Below, piece by piece: positions 7,328-16,837 of a stretch of DNA of 64,000 nucleotides (positions are counted from its first letter, which is position 1; each line of letters begins with the position of its first letter). The notes beneath the pieces are model-generated. The model was not told the DNA's origin and did not search any database. It worked only from the letters and a program-made list of their open reading frames with translations. Source of the DNA: Runella defluvii (GTDB lineage Bacteria; Bacteroidota; Bacteroidia; Cytophagales; Spirosomataceae); assembly GCF_014195535.1 (NCBI RefSeq), contig NZ_JACIBY010000006.1:310001-374000 (forward strand), given 5' to 3'. Made by a program: the position numbers and the translations under genes.

Positions 7328-9028
7328 TTATTTCCCTTGGCTTGTTTCCCAATCTAAACGCTGGTTTTCCTTCTCAAGTACCTGACGAAGTTTCTCGTAC
7401 GGCAATTTTTGAGGCGAAACGTTGTTTTCAATGGACAAGACCGCCGCTGCTGCCGCCGACTGTCCCAGTATCATAAACACAGGCTCCATACGGATAGAAC
7501 CATAAGCAATGTGCGAACTTGATACACAGACGGGTACCAGCAGATTGGCACATTCCGTTTCTTTGGGTAAAATTGCCCCATAAGCAATCGAATATGGCTT
7601 ATCGGGATGAACGCCGATGTCGCCTTCGTTTTGAACGTAGGCTTCGGGGCGGCCTTCCGCTTTAGTCACAAAACGCTGGGCATTGTGCGAATCGAGCGAG
7701 TACGACCCCATTCCCACAGGCTGAGGCACATTCGTTTTGCCCAAAGCATCGGCTTCGGTCATCACAAAAACACCTTTCATCCGTCGTGCTTCGCGGATGT
7801 ATAGTTGATGCGGCCAGCCGCCGTTGTCCTTAAATTCATCTTTGGGTAAGCCCCACTGTTTCATTTTGTCTTGTACGTCGGCAGGAACGCGAGGGTCATT
7901 TTGCAAGAAATACATCAAGCCTTTTTGGTATAATTCGTGGTCTTTGATGATAGCCTTACGACGTTCGTAACTCGCTTCGGGATAATCGTAGTTTTTGCCA
8001 ATGTAGTCGGTACTAAAAGGCCCGTGGTTGTTGGTATCCGTTTTACGGTTCGGAATGGGGTCATACTTATCGAACGTCTCGCGCCAACCCGTCGCAAACA
8101 CCCGCGCTACCAACTCGTATCGGTCGGGGTTATACCCTTCAGGTTTGGTAAAAAACACGCGGTTGTCGGGGTGGTTGCTCAAACACATTCGGAAGCAGTA
8201 GGCTTGGAGTTTGTTATCCCCCGACCCATTTTCACCTGGTGTTTCGGACGAAATCTCAGGCAAAAGTCCGCTTTTAGGGTCATTCTCAACTTTGTACGGA
8301 CTCACTGGTTTTTTGAAATAATGCCCGTGCTGAAACACCCCTACTTGTACACCGTTCCATTTTTCGCCATAGACGCTGTTGGCCTCACGCCCCACGTGGT
8401 AACTCACGCCCGCAGCGGCCATCAAATCACCCTCGTAAGTAGCGTCAATAAACATTTTTCCTTCATAGACATTGCCACTTAGGGTACGAAACGAGGTAAT
8501 TTTTCCCGATTTTTTGACAACACCTTTGGCCGAACGGTCGAGCCATTCGTTGCGATACACCACCAATTTGTTTTCTTTGACAAAATCTTCAAAAACCTGT
8601 TCTGCCGCGTGGGGTTCAAAAATCCACATCGTACGGTTGGCACCATCGAGGGCGGGCGTTCCTTGGCCTTTGTTGCCATATTCTTCCTTTTTTTGCCATT
8701 GCCACGACTCATTTTCTTGGTAATGCTGGTACAAGCGATGATAAAACTCCCGCGAAAGCCCGCCAATGACTTGCTTGTTGCCCGTATCGGTAAACCCAAG
8801 CCCACCCGACGACAACCCACCGAGGTGTTTATCAGGCGAAACGATAATGGCGGTTTTACCCATTTTTACCACCTGCACCGCCGCCGTCACCGCCGATGAC
8901 GTACCGCCGTAAATAATCACGTCGGCTTTACGAACCAAAGCGTGAGGAACCAGCGTTCGGTTGGTTTTGAAACTTGGCAAGAAAAGAATAGCCCCCAAAA
9001 GCCAAATTAAAAGGGATGTTTTTTTCAT
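7328..9028 (-). CDS. exported FAD-dependent oxidoreductase
   Basis: 566 residues with an N-terminal signal peptide (about 1-22) and an FAD-binding Rossmann motif shortly after, 'DVIIYGGTSSAVTAA' (36-50), plus the second glycine-rich segment GGLSSGGLG (70-78). 'MFIDATYEGDLMAAAGV' is the hallmark of the PF12831 group, often annotated FAD-dependent oxidoreductase or 'xanthan lyase' in polysaccharide loci. The substrate is unknown; a sugar or uronate oxidation in the periplasm is possible. The start lies 10 bp after the SGNH hydrolase stop, so the two are co-transcribed with the SusCD genes upstream. Confidence 0.85.
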   Translation of the reverse strand: MKKTSLLIWLLGAILFLPSFKTNRTLVPHALVRKADVIIYGGTSSAVTAAVQVVKMGKTAIIVSPDKHLGGLSSGGLGFTDTGNKQVIGGLSREFYHRLYQHYQENESWQWQKKEEYGNKGQGTPALDGANRTMWIFEPHAAEQVFEDFVKENKLVVYRNEWLDRSAKGVVKKSGKITSFRTLSGNVYEGKMFIDATYEGDLMAAAGVSYHVGREANSVYGEKWNGVQVGVFQHGHYFKKPVSPYKVENDPKSGLLPEISSETPGENGSGDNKLQAYCFRMCLSNHPDNRVFFTKPEGYNPDRYELVARVFATGWRETFDKYDPIPNRKTDTNNHGPFSTDYIGKNYDYPEASYERRKAIIKDHELYQKGLMYFLQNDPRVPADVQDKMKQWGLPKDEFKDNGGWPHQLYIREARRMKGVFVMTEADALGKTNVPQPVGMGSYSLDSHNAQRFVTKAEGRPEAYVQNEGDIGVHPDKPYSIAYGAILPKETECANLLVPVCVSSSHIAYGSIRMEPVFMILGQSAAAAAVLSIENNVSPQKLPYEKLRQVLEKENQRLDWETSQGK

Positions 9029-9038
9029 TAGAAATGGT

Positions 9039-9752
9039 TTAGGAATTTAAAAGTTTTTTCAGGTACGCGGGATAATTGGCGCCATCGGGCTTGCCATCGC
9101 CAATGGTAATACTGTCACCAAAACAAACTATTTTTTGACGAGGCAACTCATTGTTAATCAAGTGCTCATACACTGCTACTCCGATTACTCGATAGCCGTC
9201 GGGCGTTGGATGTAGCCCATCCGTTGTTTTGCTGTTTGCTTCGTTTTTTATCAAGCTACTGGTTTCTAAACTCACGTTGCCCACTTTTTCAAAAAGATGA
9301 TGTAAGTCCAAAAAAGACAGCCTATAAGCCGTTGCCAATTGTTTAATCAACTGGTTCATTTGTGCCTTACGACCCGCATGGCCTTCGGGTTGATAAAACT
9401 CAGGCTTGTGTCGCGTCATTAAGTATGGTTCATATACAGGCAGTAGGTTCATGAGTAAAACTTTGCTTTTAACAGCCAAAATCCTTTCGATGATTTGGCG
9501 CATATTTTTCTCATATTCTGCCAACGGAATGAATTTTCGGCTATTCATATCGTTGGTTCCTACCATCAATATCGTTAAGTCAGGCTGGTGTGCCAAACAG
9601 TCTTTGTCGATGCGGGCCAATAAATCGACCGTGTTGTTACCACCTACGCCTGAGTTGATAATTTCTGTAGATATACCTTTGGCTTGAGCTATACCCATCG
9701 TCAGCAATGACGAACCCAAAACTGTATGCTGAATAAATTTTCGACGCTTCAT
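9039..9752 (-). CDS. circularly permuted SGNH/GDSL hydrolase
   Basis: 237 residues. The N-terminus has a twin-arginine-like signal (MKRRKFIQ... to about residue 25). All SGNH blocks are present but in a rotated order: block II 'NSGVGGNNT' (Gly35), block III 'VGTND' (Asn67), block V 'DGLHP' (Asp178, His181), and only then block I 'FGDSIT' (nucleophile Ser214), 24 residues before the stop. Canonical members start with FGDSIT. The C-terminal 'YPAYLKKLL' would normally run into 'STEIINSGVGG', which here follows the signal peptide. Predicted periplasmic carbohydrate or ester hydrolase, in the operon between SusD and the FAD enzyme. Confidence 0.85.
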   Translation of the reverse strand: MKRRKFIQHTVLGSSLLTMGIAQAKGISTEIINSGVGGNNTVDLLARIDKDCLAHQPDLTILMVGTNDMNSRKFIPLAEYEKNMRQIIERILAVKSKVLLMNLLPVYEPYLMTRHKPEFYQPEGHAGRKAQMNQLIKQLATAYRLSFLDLHHLFEKVGNVSLETSSLIKNEANSKTTDGLHPTPDGYRVIGVAVYEHLINNELPRQKIVCFGDSITIGDGKPDGANYPAYLKKLLNS

Positions 9753-9822
9753 AAAAAAAGGTTAATGCCCGTTCCCGACGCGTTATGATAATAAACCAAA
9801 ACTACGTTTAGATTTACTCTGG

Positions 9823-9862
9823 CTATTGTGTTCTATCAGTGAAAACACATAGAACACAATAG
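9823..9862 (-). repeat. CTATGTG-type hairpin downstream of the first susD
   Basis: Perfect 14-bp stem, CTATTGTGTTCTAT (9823-9836) with ATAGAACACAATAG (9849-9862), loop 12 nt. It lies between the SusD stop and the SGNH hydrolase start. On the minus strand, part of it aligns with 25480-25504 downstream of the other susD. Probably an RNA hairpin that ends or processes the susCD transcript; no strong T-run follows it. Confidence 0.65.
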
Positions 9863-9916
9863 AATAGGCACCAAAAAATAGAAGTTTTTGTACCTTGCTC
9901 AACCACGAATACTCCT

Positions 9917-11362
9917 CTAATAACCAGGATTTTGACTTAGTTTGGGGTTAGAATCTCTCTCCGTTTGCGGAATGGGGTACAAATAGTGATACTCCTCAAC
10001 CTTGATGCTCGGGTTTTGGATTTTCAGGGCTTCAATCAGTTTTTTCCGTCTGGACAAATCAAACCACCGATGTCCCTCAAAGGCCAATTCTAAGCGTCTT
10101 TCCAACAGCAAACTATCTCTAAATTGTGCCTGCGTCAGGTTGGGCGTCAAGTTCGGAATCCCCGCACGACTACGAATCCGATTGACGTTAGCGTAGGCTT
10201 CGGTAGAAGCAGCTGCTTGTTCGTTGAGGGCTTCGGCATACATCAAAACAACATCGGCATACCGAAGTACGGGAAAGTTATTGCTTCCTTCTCCATTGGC
10301 GGTAGCGGTGGGGTCTAAATATTTATATACATAACACGGAAACGCGACACTCGCTGGAGCCGCAGGAGTCCCTGTGGCCGTGTAAAGTCGCAAATTGATG
10401 TTTCGGCGCTTATCGTCGGCGCGGTAAGCACGGTAAAGGTTTTCGGTTACGGGGTCATCTCCAAAACCAGAGACGCCATTAACTCGGTCAAAATTAGGCC
10501 GCATGTAGCCCTGCATAAAGCTTCCTTCTCCAACCCCACCGCCGAGGGCTTGTACTTCAAAAATGGCTTCTTTTCCGTTTTTGTTCGCAATGGCAAACAC
10601 GTCGGCGTAGTTAGCCCAAAGGTCATACACCCCCATATCCATTACCTCTTTGGCCTTTGCCGATGCCTTGGGCCATTCTTGGCGGGTCAAATAGACTTTG
10701 GCCAAAAACGCCTTTGCGGCTCCCTTCGTGGCGCGGCCACGGTCGCCCGCTCCGTAAGTAGCTGGCAAAACCGCCTCTGCTTCCGTAAAATCCTGAATAA
10801 CTTGCTGATACACCTCATCGGCCGACGCCCGTGCTACGGCCAAATCGTTGAGCGAAGTGGTCTCTTTAGTCACCAACGGAACGCCCCCAAACAAGCGCAC
10901 CAAGTTGAAATAATAAAAACCACGCATAAACTTAGCTTCGGCAATTAATCGGTTTTTCAAGTCAGTATCCATCGTCACATTAGGTACGCGACTGATGACG
11001 GTATTGGCCCGATTGATGGCACGGTAAGTAGCCGTCCAGAGCGATTGAAAAGTGCTCGTGGCAGGCGTAAAGGTGTATTTATCCAAATCGTTTTTGGCTT
11101 GGTTGGCCGTTGAGCGTCCTCCGCCCCATTCGGAGTCGTCGGTGGCTTGGTCTTGCAAAATCCACACGATTTGATTGTACATTTCGGCCGTATTCATCAG
11201 GTCATAGACCGAACTTACTGCGGCTTTGGCGTCATCGGCATTTCGGTAAAAATTTTCAGGGGTAAAATTCGACTCAGGCGTTTGCTCTAAGACGTTGCAA
11301 GACGCAACACAAAGTGTCAGACAAAGACCTGTAAGTATATATTTTGCGTTCATTGTATTCAT
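9917..11362 (-). CDS. SusD/RagB family nutrient-binding outer-membrane lipoprotein
   Basis: 481-residue surface glycan-binding lipoprotein that caps its SusC partner. Signal peptide with lipobox VASC (Cys22); then the RagB/SusD-typical 'ESNFTPENFYRNADDAKAAV' region, TPR-like helices, 'EAKFMRGFYYFNLVRLFGGVPL' at about 145-166 and the C-terminal 'LAFEGHRWFDLSRRKKL' and 'YPIPQTERDSNPKLSQNPGY' segments. The stop-proximal NPGY ending is usual. It starts 12 bp after the SusC stop. The ligand cannot be read from sequence; the neighbouring GH88 hints at a uronate-containing glycan. Confidence 0.95.
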   Translation of the reverse strand: MNTMNAKYILTGLCLTLCVASCNVLEQTPESNFTPENFYRNADDAKAAVSSVYDLMNTAEMYNQIVWILQDQATDDSEWGGGRSTANQAKNDLDKYTFTPATSTFQSLWTATYRAINRANTVISRVPNVTMDTDLKNRLIAEAKFMRGFYYFNLVRLFGGVPLVTKETTSLNDLAVARASADEVYQQVIQDFTEAEAVLPATYGAGDRGRATKGAAKAFLAKVYLTRQEWPKASAKAKEVMDMGVYDLWANYADVFAIANKNGKEAIFEVQALGGGVGEGSFMQGYMRPNFDRVNGVSGFGDDPVTENLYRAYRADDKRRNINLRLYTATGTPAAPASVAFPCYVYKYLDPTATANGEGSNNFPVLRYADVVLMYAEALNEQAAASTEAYANVNRIRSRAGIPNLTPNLTQAQFRDSLLLERRLELAFEGHRWFDLSRRKKLIEALKIQNPSIKVEEYHYLYPIPQTERDSNPKLSQNPGY

Positions 11363-11374
11363 GAGTTTAATGAA

Positions 11375-14300
11375 TTAAAAACCGACATTAATGCCCAATA
11401 ACAAGGTTTTTGCGGCAGGGTAGCTGCTGTAATCAAACCCTTGACTACGACTATCTTGCCCGAAGCGGTTTACCTCAGGGTCATAGCCCGAATATTTCGT
11501 CCAAGTCAGGTAGTTTTGTGCAGTCACATACACCCGAAACGACTGAATATTGAGCGCTTTTATCACCGATGTGGGCAGGTTATAGGCCAATTGGGCGTTT
11601 TTCAACCGTAAGTACGAACCATCTTCGATTTGGCGCGACGAAATACGGTTGGCAGGCCGCGTGGTTGAAGCCCTTGGAATATCTGTATTGGTATTTGTTG
11701 GCGTCCAACGGTTCAACATATCTCGGTTTTGGTTGTTGACCCCGCTCAAATACTCCAACTCAAACCGATTGGCGTTCAGGATTTTATTCCCATAAACACC
11801 TTGCAAAAACAGGGTTAGCTCAAAGCCTTTGTACGAAAAGGAGTTGCTGATACCTCCCAAAAACTTGGGCTGGGCGCGACCGATGATGGTACGGTCGTTG
11901 TCATCAATCTTCTTATCGCCGTTCAAATCAGCGTATTTGCGATCGCCTGGTTTCCGCGCCTGCGGGTCGCTCAGTGCCGTCAGCTCATCGGTTGTTTGAT
12001 AGAGGCCATTGGTCACGTAGCCATAAAACGACCCCAACGGTTCGCCCACCCGAATAACACCAGAGTTGACGTTTTGGGCAATGTTGGCTACTTGGCCCGC
12101 AAAAATTTGGGGAGCGCCGCCAATGTCCAAAACAGTGTTGCGATTGGTGGCAAAATTGAAGTCGGTATTCCATTTAAACGCTTTATCAATATTGCGCGAC
12201 GAAAGGCTAAATTCTATCCCTTTGTTCTCTACTTTTCCCAAATTTTGAATAGCGCTCGAATACCCCGACGTACTCGGAACGGTTACGTTAAGCAATAAAT
12301 CTTTGGTACGTTTGAGGTACAAATCGGCCACAAAGGTGATTCGGTTATTGAAGAAACCAACATCAATACCCAAATCCGCTTGGGTCGTCGTTTCCCACGA
12401 CAAATCGGGGTTGGCAATTTGGGAAGGCCCAATTCCCGTCGAAACGGCATTGCCAAAAATATAATTTTGCGTTCCTAACAACGAATATGCTGGATAATTG
12501 CCAATACCATCTTGGTTTCCTGTAGAACCGTAGGTAGCCCGCAATTTCAAGTCACTAATTACTCGGGCATTTTTCAAGAAATCCTCTTCTGACACACGCC
12601 ACGCCAACGCCGCCGAAGGGAAATATCCGTAGCGATTATTGGCTCCAAAGCGCGAAGAACCGTCGGCCCGAAAAGACGCCGTAAAGAGGTATTTGTCGCG
12701 GTAACCGTAATTGATTCTGGCCAAGTACGACTGCAAGCCCCACGTACCAATGCCCGACGAAGGTACCAATGGCACCGAACCTGCCCCCAAATTGCCCGAA
12801 TTTAAGTTATCATTTACAAAGTTTCGCGAAGCCGCCGTATTGTTTTCGGTACGGTTGGCCTGTTGGGTATAGCCTATAAGGGCGCTGATGTTATGGACGC
12901 CAAAAGATTTGGTGTAGCTCAACAAATTTTCATTCAACCACGTCATGGATTGTCCATTGAAAATAGACGCCGCACCACCTTGCGCCAAACCACTCCCTAC
13001 GCTACGCGGCAGGTACGAATCTCGCTTTTGAATGATGGCATCTGCCCCCAATAACACTTTAAAATTCAACCCTTCCATGATTTGGTATTCTCCAAACACA
13101 TTTCCAAAAACACGCATCGCGGTGGTAGTATTTTGGCTTTCTTTGGCCAAAGCAGCGGGGTTATCGGCCGTAAAAGATAACGCTGGACTGGTGATAAGGT
13201 AAGTACCATCAGGGTTATAAACGGGCAGGATGGGCGGGAATTGCAAGGCTGCTATCGTCACCAATCCCGCGCTTCCCAAATCCCCATCGGTACGCGATTG
13301 GTTGGTCACGGTACGGTTAACGGTAAGGCTGTTTCCTACTTTGAGGCGGTTGGTGAGCTTTCTGTCTAAGTTGAGTCGGAGCGAATAACGGTCAAAATCG
13401 GAGTTTGTCACAATCCCATTTTGTTTAAAATAACCTCCCGAAAGCGCGTATTGCGTTCGTTCATCGCCACCACTCATCGAAAGTTGGTAGTTAGAAATGG
13501 GCGCCGAGCGAAAAATCTCATTTTGCCAGTCTGTACCTTCGCCAAAAGCGTTCACTTGGTCTGGGGTATAAACGGCGGCGCGTCCTTCGTTGGTATTGGC
13601 ATCATTGACAAACTGGGCGTATTCACGGCCGTTCAATACGCCATATTTCTTACGGACTTCTTGCACACCATAATAGCTTTCAAGGTTGATGGTGGATTTG
13701 CCTGCTTTGCCTCGTTTGGTGGTAATAATCACTACGCCATTGGCCCCGCGCGAACCATAAATGGCCGTAGAAGAAGCATCTTTCAAGACCGACATGGACT
13801 CGATGTCGCTGGGATTGAGCGTACTCAACACGTTGAAACTCGACCCACTGCCCGCACCATCGTTTTTGAACGGAATCCCATCAATAACGTACAAGGGTTC
13901 ATTGTCTCCCTGAATTGAGTTTCCTCCGCGAATTCGGATGGTGGTAGAGCCCCCTGGCGCACCTGAGTTTTGGGTGATTTGCACCCCCGCCGCGCGCCCT
14001 TGCAAGGCTTGGTCGAGCGACGTAACCGCCACTTTCTTGATTTCCTCAACGGCCACCGTCGCTACCGAACCCGTCAAATCACTTTTTTTGACTTGTCCAT
14101 AACCAACTACCACTACTTCGTTCAGCGCCTTGATGTCGGCTTTCAAAGCGATGTTCAGCTGAGTTTGGTTACCAATGGCCATTTCTTGCGGCTCGTAGCC
14201 AACAAAGCTAAACACTAACACGGCGCCATTGTCAGGAATTGGGAGTGAATACTCCCCATTGGCATTGGTGGTTGTGCCTTTTGTTGTTCCTTTTATCAAA

Positions 14301-14851
14301 ACACTTACCCCTGGCAGCCCATCGCCTTTTTCGGCATCAGTGACTTTGCCTTTAAGTACTTGCTCAACCGCCGCCCTTGTCTCGAACGGCGTCAATACTT
14401 CCGTTGTGGTGGCAGTTCGTTCTACTTCTTGCCCAGGCAACATGCCCTCGGGGAACCGCTCCAAAACGCCACTGGACGATTTGGAAGATTTTTTACGCTC
14501 GCCAATAATCAAATAAGAATTGCTGTTTACTTTTTTGTACTTCAACCCCAACGGTCGCAGCAGGTTGTCTAGGCTTTTTTCAAGCTTCAATTGTTGATTC
14601 ACGGGCGCTGCTTGAACGACCAAGCCTTCGACCGCATCGCGCTCAAACATAATCTCTACTTGGTACGTTTTCATCAGCTCACTGAGCACCTCTTTGAGCG
14701 GGCGCGGCGCAGCCGTGCGAGCGCTATCGTTGTTTTTTTTGATAACCGTTTGGGCTTTGGCAAACGTCTGCGTTCGTCCCAACTGATTTCCCAGTAAAAT
14801 CACTGTGAGGAGAAGCCCAATTTTGGAGGAATTTGATAATCGTTTTTTCAT
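11375..14851 (-). CDS. SusC/RagA TonB-dependent transporter with STN signalling domain
   Basis: 1158 residues. Signal peptide (about 1-28), then an STN domain (about 50-118, 'PLKEVLSELMKTYQVEIMF'), a carboxypeptidase-regulatory-like beta-sandwich (about 165-228, 'GLPGVSVLIKGTTKGTTTN'), the plug starting at 'NEVVVVGYGQVKKSDLTGS', and a 22-strand barrel ending in 'LLLGINVGF'. It imports an oligomer in a TonB-dependent manner together with SusD. The STN domain is expected to contact the FecR protein encoded upstream, coupling substrate binding to the ECF sigma factor. The leader between FecR and this gene contains a long hairpin. Confidence 0.95.
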   Translation of the reverse strand: MKKRLSNSSKIGLLLTVILLGNQLGRTQTFAKAQTVIKKNNDSARTAAPRPLKEVLSELMKTYQVEIMFERDAVEGLVVQAAPVNQQLKLEKSLDNLLRPLGLKYKKVNSNSYLIIGERKKSSKSSSGVLERFPEGMLPGQEVERTATTTEVLTPFETRAAVEQVLKGKVTDAEKGDGLPGVSVLIKGTTKGTTTNANGEYSLPIPDNGAVLVFSFVGYEPQEMAIGNQTQLNIALKADIKALNEVVVVGYGQVKKSDLTGSVATVAVEEIKKVAVTSLDQALQGRAAGVQITQNSGAPGGSTTIRIRGGNSIQGDNEPLYVIDGIPFKNDGAGSGSSFNVLSTLNPSDIESMSVLKDASSTAIYGSRGANGVVIITTKRGKAGKSTINLESYYGVQEVRKKYGVLNGREYAQFVNDANTNEGRAAVYTPDQVNAFGEGTDWQNEIFRSAPISNYQLSMSGGDERTQYALSGGYFKQNGIVTNSDFDRYSLRLNLDRKLTNRLKVGNSLTVNRTVTNQSRTDGDLGSAGLVTIAALQFPPILPVYNPDGTYLITSPALSFTADNPAALAKESQNTTTAMRVFGNVFGEYQIMEGLNFKVLLGADAIIQKRDSYLPRSVGSGLAQGGAASIFNGQSMTWLNENLLSYTKSFGVHNISALIGYTQQANRTENNTAASRNFVNDNLNSGNLGAGSVPLVPSSGIGTWGLQSYLARINYGYRDKYLFTASFRADGSSRFGANNRYGYFPSAALAWRVSEEDFLKNARVISDLKLRATYGSTGNQDGIGNYPAYSLLGTQNYIFGNAVSTGIGPSQIANPDLSWETTTQADLGIDVGFFNNRITFVADLYLKRTKDLLLNVTVPSTSGYSSAIQNLGKVENKGIEFSLSSRNIDKAFKWNTDFNFATNRNTVLDIGGAPQIFAGQVANIAQNVNSGVIRVGEPLGSFYGYVTNGLYQTTDELTALSDPQARKPGDRKYADLNGDKKIDDNDRTIIGRAQPKFLGGISNSFSYKGFELTLFLQGVYGNKILNANRFELEYLSGVNNQNRDMLNRWTPTNTNTDIPRASTTRPANRISSRQIEDGSYLRLKNAQLAYNLPTSVIKALNIQSFRVYVTAQNYLTWTKYSGYDPEVNRFGQDSRSQGFDYSSYPAAKTLLLGINVGF

Positions 14852-14902
14852 ATTCTCGATAAGTTAAATTCGCTTAGTTAATTAAACAGTTACACCACTA
14901 TA

Positions 14903-14963
14903 GACTGTCCAAGTTTCAAGCTCATCTCTTTGATAATCAATAGATTTTTAAACTTGGAAAGTC
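14903..14963. repeat. inverted repeat between FecR and SusC genes
   Basis: GACTGTCCAAGTTT (14903-14916) pairs with AAACTTGGAAAGTC (14950-14963) with one mismatch and a 33-nt loop. The arm sequence is related to the ACCTTCCAAGTTT repeats at 47659-47787. It would fold in the leader of the SusC mRNA; a role in attenuation or transcript end formation is possible. Confidence 0.55.
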
Positions 14964-14974
14964 GGCTATTTCAC

Positions 14975-15982
14975 TTATTTATCAGACAGTTGAACTCTAT
15001 TCCCTTGCCTAACTACGCTAATATCCAGCAGCTCCGAAATGGACTGTAAGAGTTGGTCAACGTTCTCTGCCCGAAACGACCCCATAATGACCCGCTCGGA
15101 CAAATCTTTGTCTTTGATCTCGACCTCCAACCCGTAGTTTTCTTGCAGCAGATAGGCGACGTCCTGCAAGCTCGTTTCTTCAAACACAAATCGTTTTTGC
15201 TCCCATGCGGCGTAGTTTTGGGGATGCGACACGGCCTTTTTATCCATGTTATTCTCGCGGTCGAGCGTGACCAAATCGCCAGGTGTAAGCACAATTTGTT
15301 TTTGGGTACGGCCTTGTTGGTAGCGCACCTGTACTTTCCCTTTGCTCAATACCACTTTAGAAATCCGCTGGCGGGCATATACCGAAAATTCCGTCCCCAA
15401 AACCACCACCTCAAATTGCTTGTTGGTTTTTACCACAAACTTCTGATGGTCAGGCGTATGCGTAACTGAAAAACTCGCTTCCCCTTTCAAGAACACTTCC
15501 CGATTTTTTGTCCCAAAACCAAAACGCGGGAGCCGTAGCAACGAATTGGCATTGAGCGTCACTTTACTTCCATCTGGCAACAGCAACGACTTGGTTTCGC
15601 CAAAGGCAGTTTGGTAGGTTTGGTATAATAAACTGCCACGGAACAGCCAGCCCACGCCGCCCAACACCAACACAACAGACGCCGCGGCTAACCAACGAAA
15701 CCAGTAGCGACGGTTTGAGGAAACCACGGGTTCCGACGCGGCCAATTCGGCTTGGAGGTGGGTATGGGGGTTGGCTTCCAAAAATGCCTCGTAATTTTCT
15801 AAGGCCAATTCGCTCTGAGGTAAGTATTGCGGGTGCGTCTGCTCCCACTCTTCGAGCCACGCGAAATACTGCTCTTCGTTGGCTTCGATTTGTAACCATT
15901 CGTCAATCATCTTTCGTTGTAATGGCGAAGATTTATGGGCAAAATGGCTAAATATCAACTCTTTGCTTATGTCTTGTTTCAT
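14975..15982 (-). CDS. FecR family anti-sigma factor
   Basis: 335 residues, single-pass inner-membrane protein. A cytoplasmic N-terminus (about 1-90) should hold the sigma factor; one membrane segment, 'WLAAASVVLVLGGVGWLF', lies at about 97-114. The periplasmic FecR domain (about 128-225) has 'LLPDGSKVTLNANSLLRLP' and 'VLGTEFSVYA', and a C-terminal STN-like/DUF4974 region (about 250-330) starts 'FEETSLQDVAYLLQENYG'. It should transmit ligand occupancy of the SusC STN domain to the ECF sigma factor encoded immediately upstream. Confidence 0.94.
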   Translation of the reverse strand: MKQDISKELIFSHFAHKSSPLQRKMIDEWLQIEANEEQYFAWLEEWEQTHPQYLPQSELALENYEAFLEANPHTHLQAELAASEPVVSSNRRYWFRWLAAASVVLVLGGVGWLFRGSLLYQTYQTAFGETKSLLLPDGSKVTLNANSLLRLPRFGFGTKNREVFLKGEASFSVTHTPDHQKFVVKTNKQFEVVVLGTEFSVYARQRISKVVLSKGKVQVRYQQGRTQKQIVLTPGDLVTLDRENNMDKKAVSHPQNYAAWEQKRFVFEETSLQDVAYLLQENYGLEVEIKDKDLSERVIMGSFRAENVDQLLQSISELLDISVVRQGNRVQLSDK

Positions 15983-16036
15983 TTGTTTCAGATAGTGTGT
16001 TACTATTTAGATAAGAAATAGGCCAACTCCCCTTAG

Positions 16037-16690
16037 TCACAGGTGGTTTTTGAGCCCATTTCGCATGATACTCAGCGCCTTCCCTAAATGAGCTTCGACT
16101 GTTTTGAGGGAGAGGGCCATTTCATCCGCTATTTCTTGGTATTTTTTTCCCTCAAAACGGCTCATTAAAAACACCTTTTGGCATTGTGGAGGTAAGGTAT
16201 TGACGAGTTCTTCCACTTTTTTGACAACTTCTTCGTATTGCGTGGCGTGGTCGGGTTGTTGGCCACGGGGCGATTCGCGGTATTCTGCCAACTCGATGGT
16301 TTCGGTTTCTTTAAACTCCCAACGTAAGTAGTTAAGTGCCTCATTTCGCACACTTCTAAACAAATAAAGACGATACGAACTCGTGACGGTTTCGTAGGCT
16401 TTGGTTTTCCAAAACCGACAAAACACATCACTTACTAGGTCTTCGGCAATGTCTTTGGAATACACAAATCGCACAGCATGGCTGCACAGGATTTTGTGAT
16501 AACGGCGAAACAACAACGCACAACCCTGAGAAGGGTTCTCGACAAAAGCTTGTCGGATAAACAGTTCGTTGTCATTCCATTCCCGTTTTTCGCTGGCCAA
16601 TTCCTCGTTGGTAGCCTCTTCGTTCAGTAATGAATGCACATTCGGTTTCGGTGCTTCATCACCCGCACTATCCAGTAAGGTCGATTGCAT
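16037..16690 (-). CDS. ECF-type RNA polymerase sigma factor
   Basis: Sigma-70 region 2 ('ALLFRRYHKILCSHAVRFV' and 'DIAEDLVSDVFCRFW') and region 4 ('LPPQCQKVFLMSRFEGKKYQEIA' then 'SLKTVEAHLGKAL') are clear, with no region 3, as in FecI-like ECF factors. I set the start at ATG 16690 (217 aa); an in-frame TTG at 16741 would add 17 residues without family support. The acidic segment before region 2 is about 45 residues. It should direct transcription of the SusC/SusD operon under control of the adjacent FecR. A short leader separates it from a divergent hydrolase gene. Confidence 0.92.
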   Translation of the reverse strand: MQSTLLDSAGDEAPKPNVHSLLNEEATNEELASEKREWNDNELFIRQAFVENPSQGCALLFRRYHKILCSHAVRFVYSKDIAEDLVSDVFCRFWKTKAYETVTSSYRLYLFRSVRNEALNYLRWEFKETETIELAEYRESPRGQQPDHATQYEEVVKKVEELVNTLPPQCQKVFLMSRFEGKKYQEIADEMALSLKTVEAHLGKALSIMRNGLKNHL

Positions 16691-16837
16691 TTTATGGGTT
16701 TTGGATAAAAATTTCTTAGACACTTTATATAATAGAGACAAGTTTTCTAAAAACTCCCCTTAGTTCCCTATCAGAAATTTTGAAATTAATGTGCTAATCG
16801 TAGTGTTACTCCTTCGTCAACTATCGACTTTACTATT

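Noticed and set aside
9039-9752. Frameshifted or truncated GDSL hydrolase
   Set aside because: The frame is continuous, has its own signal peptide and contains every block once, so permutation explains it better than damage.
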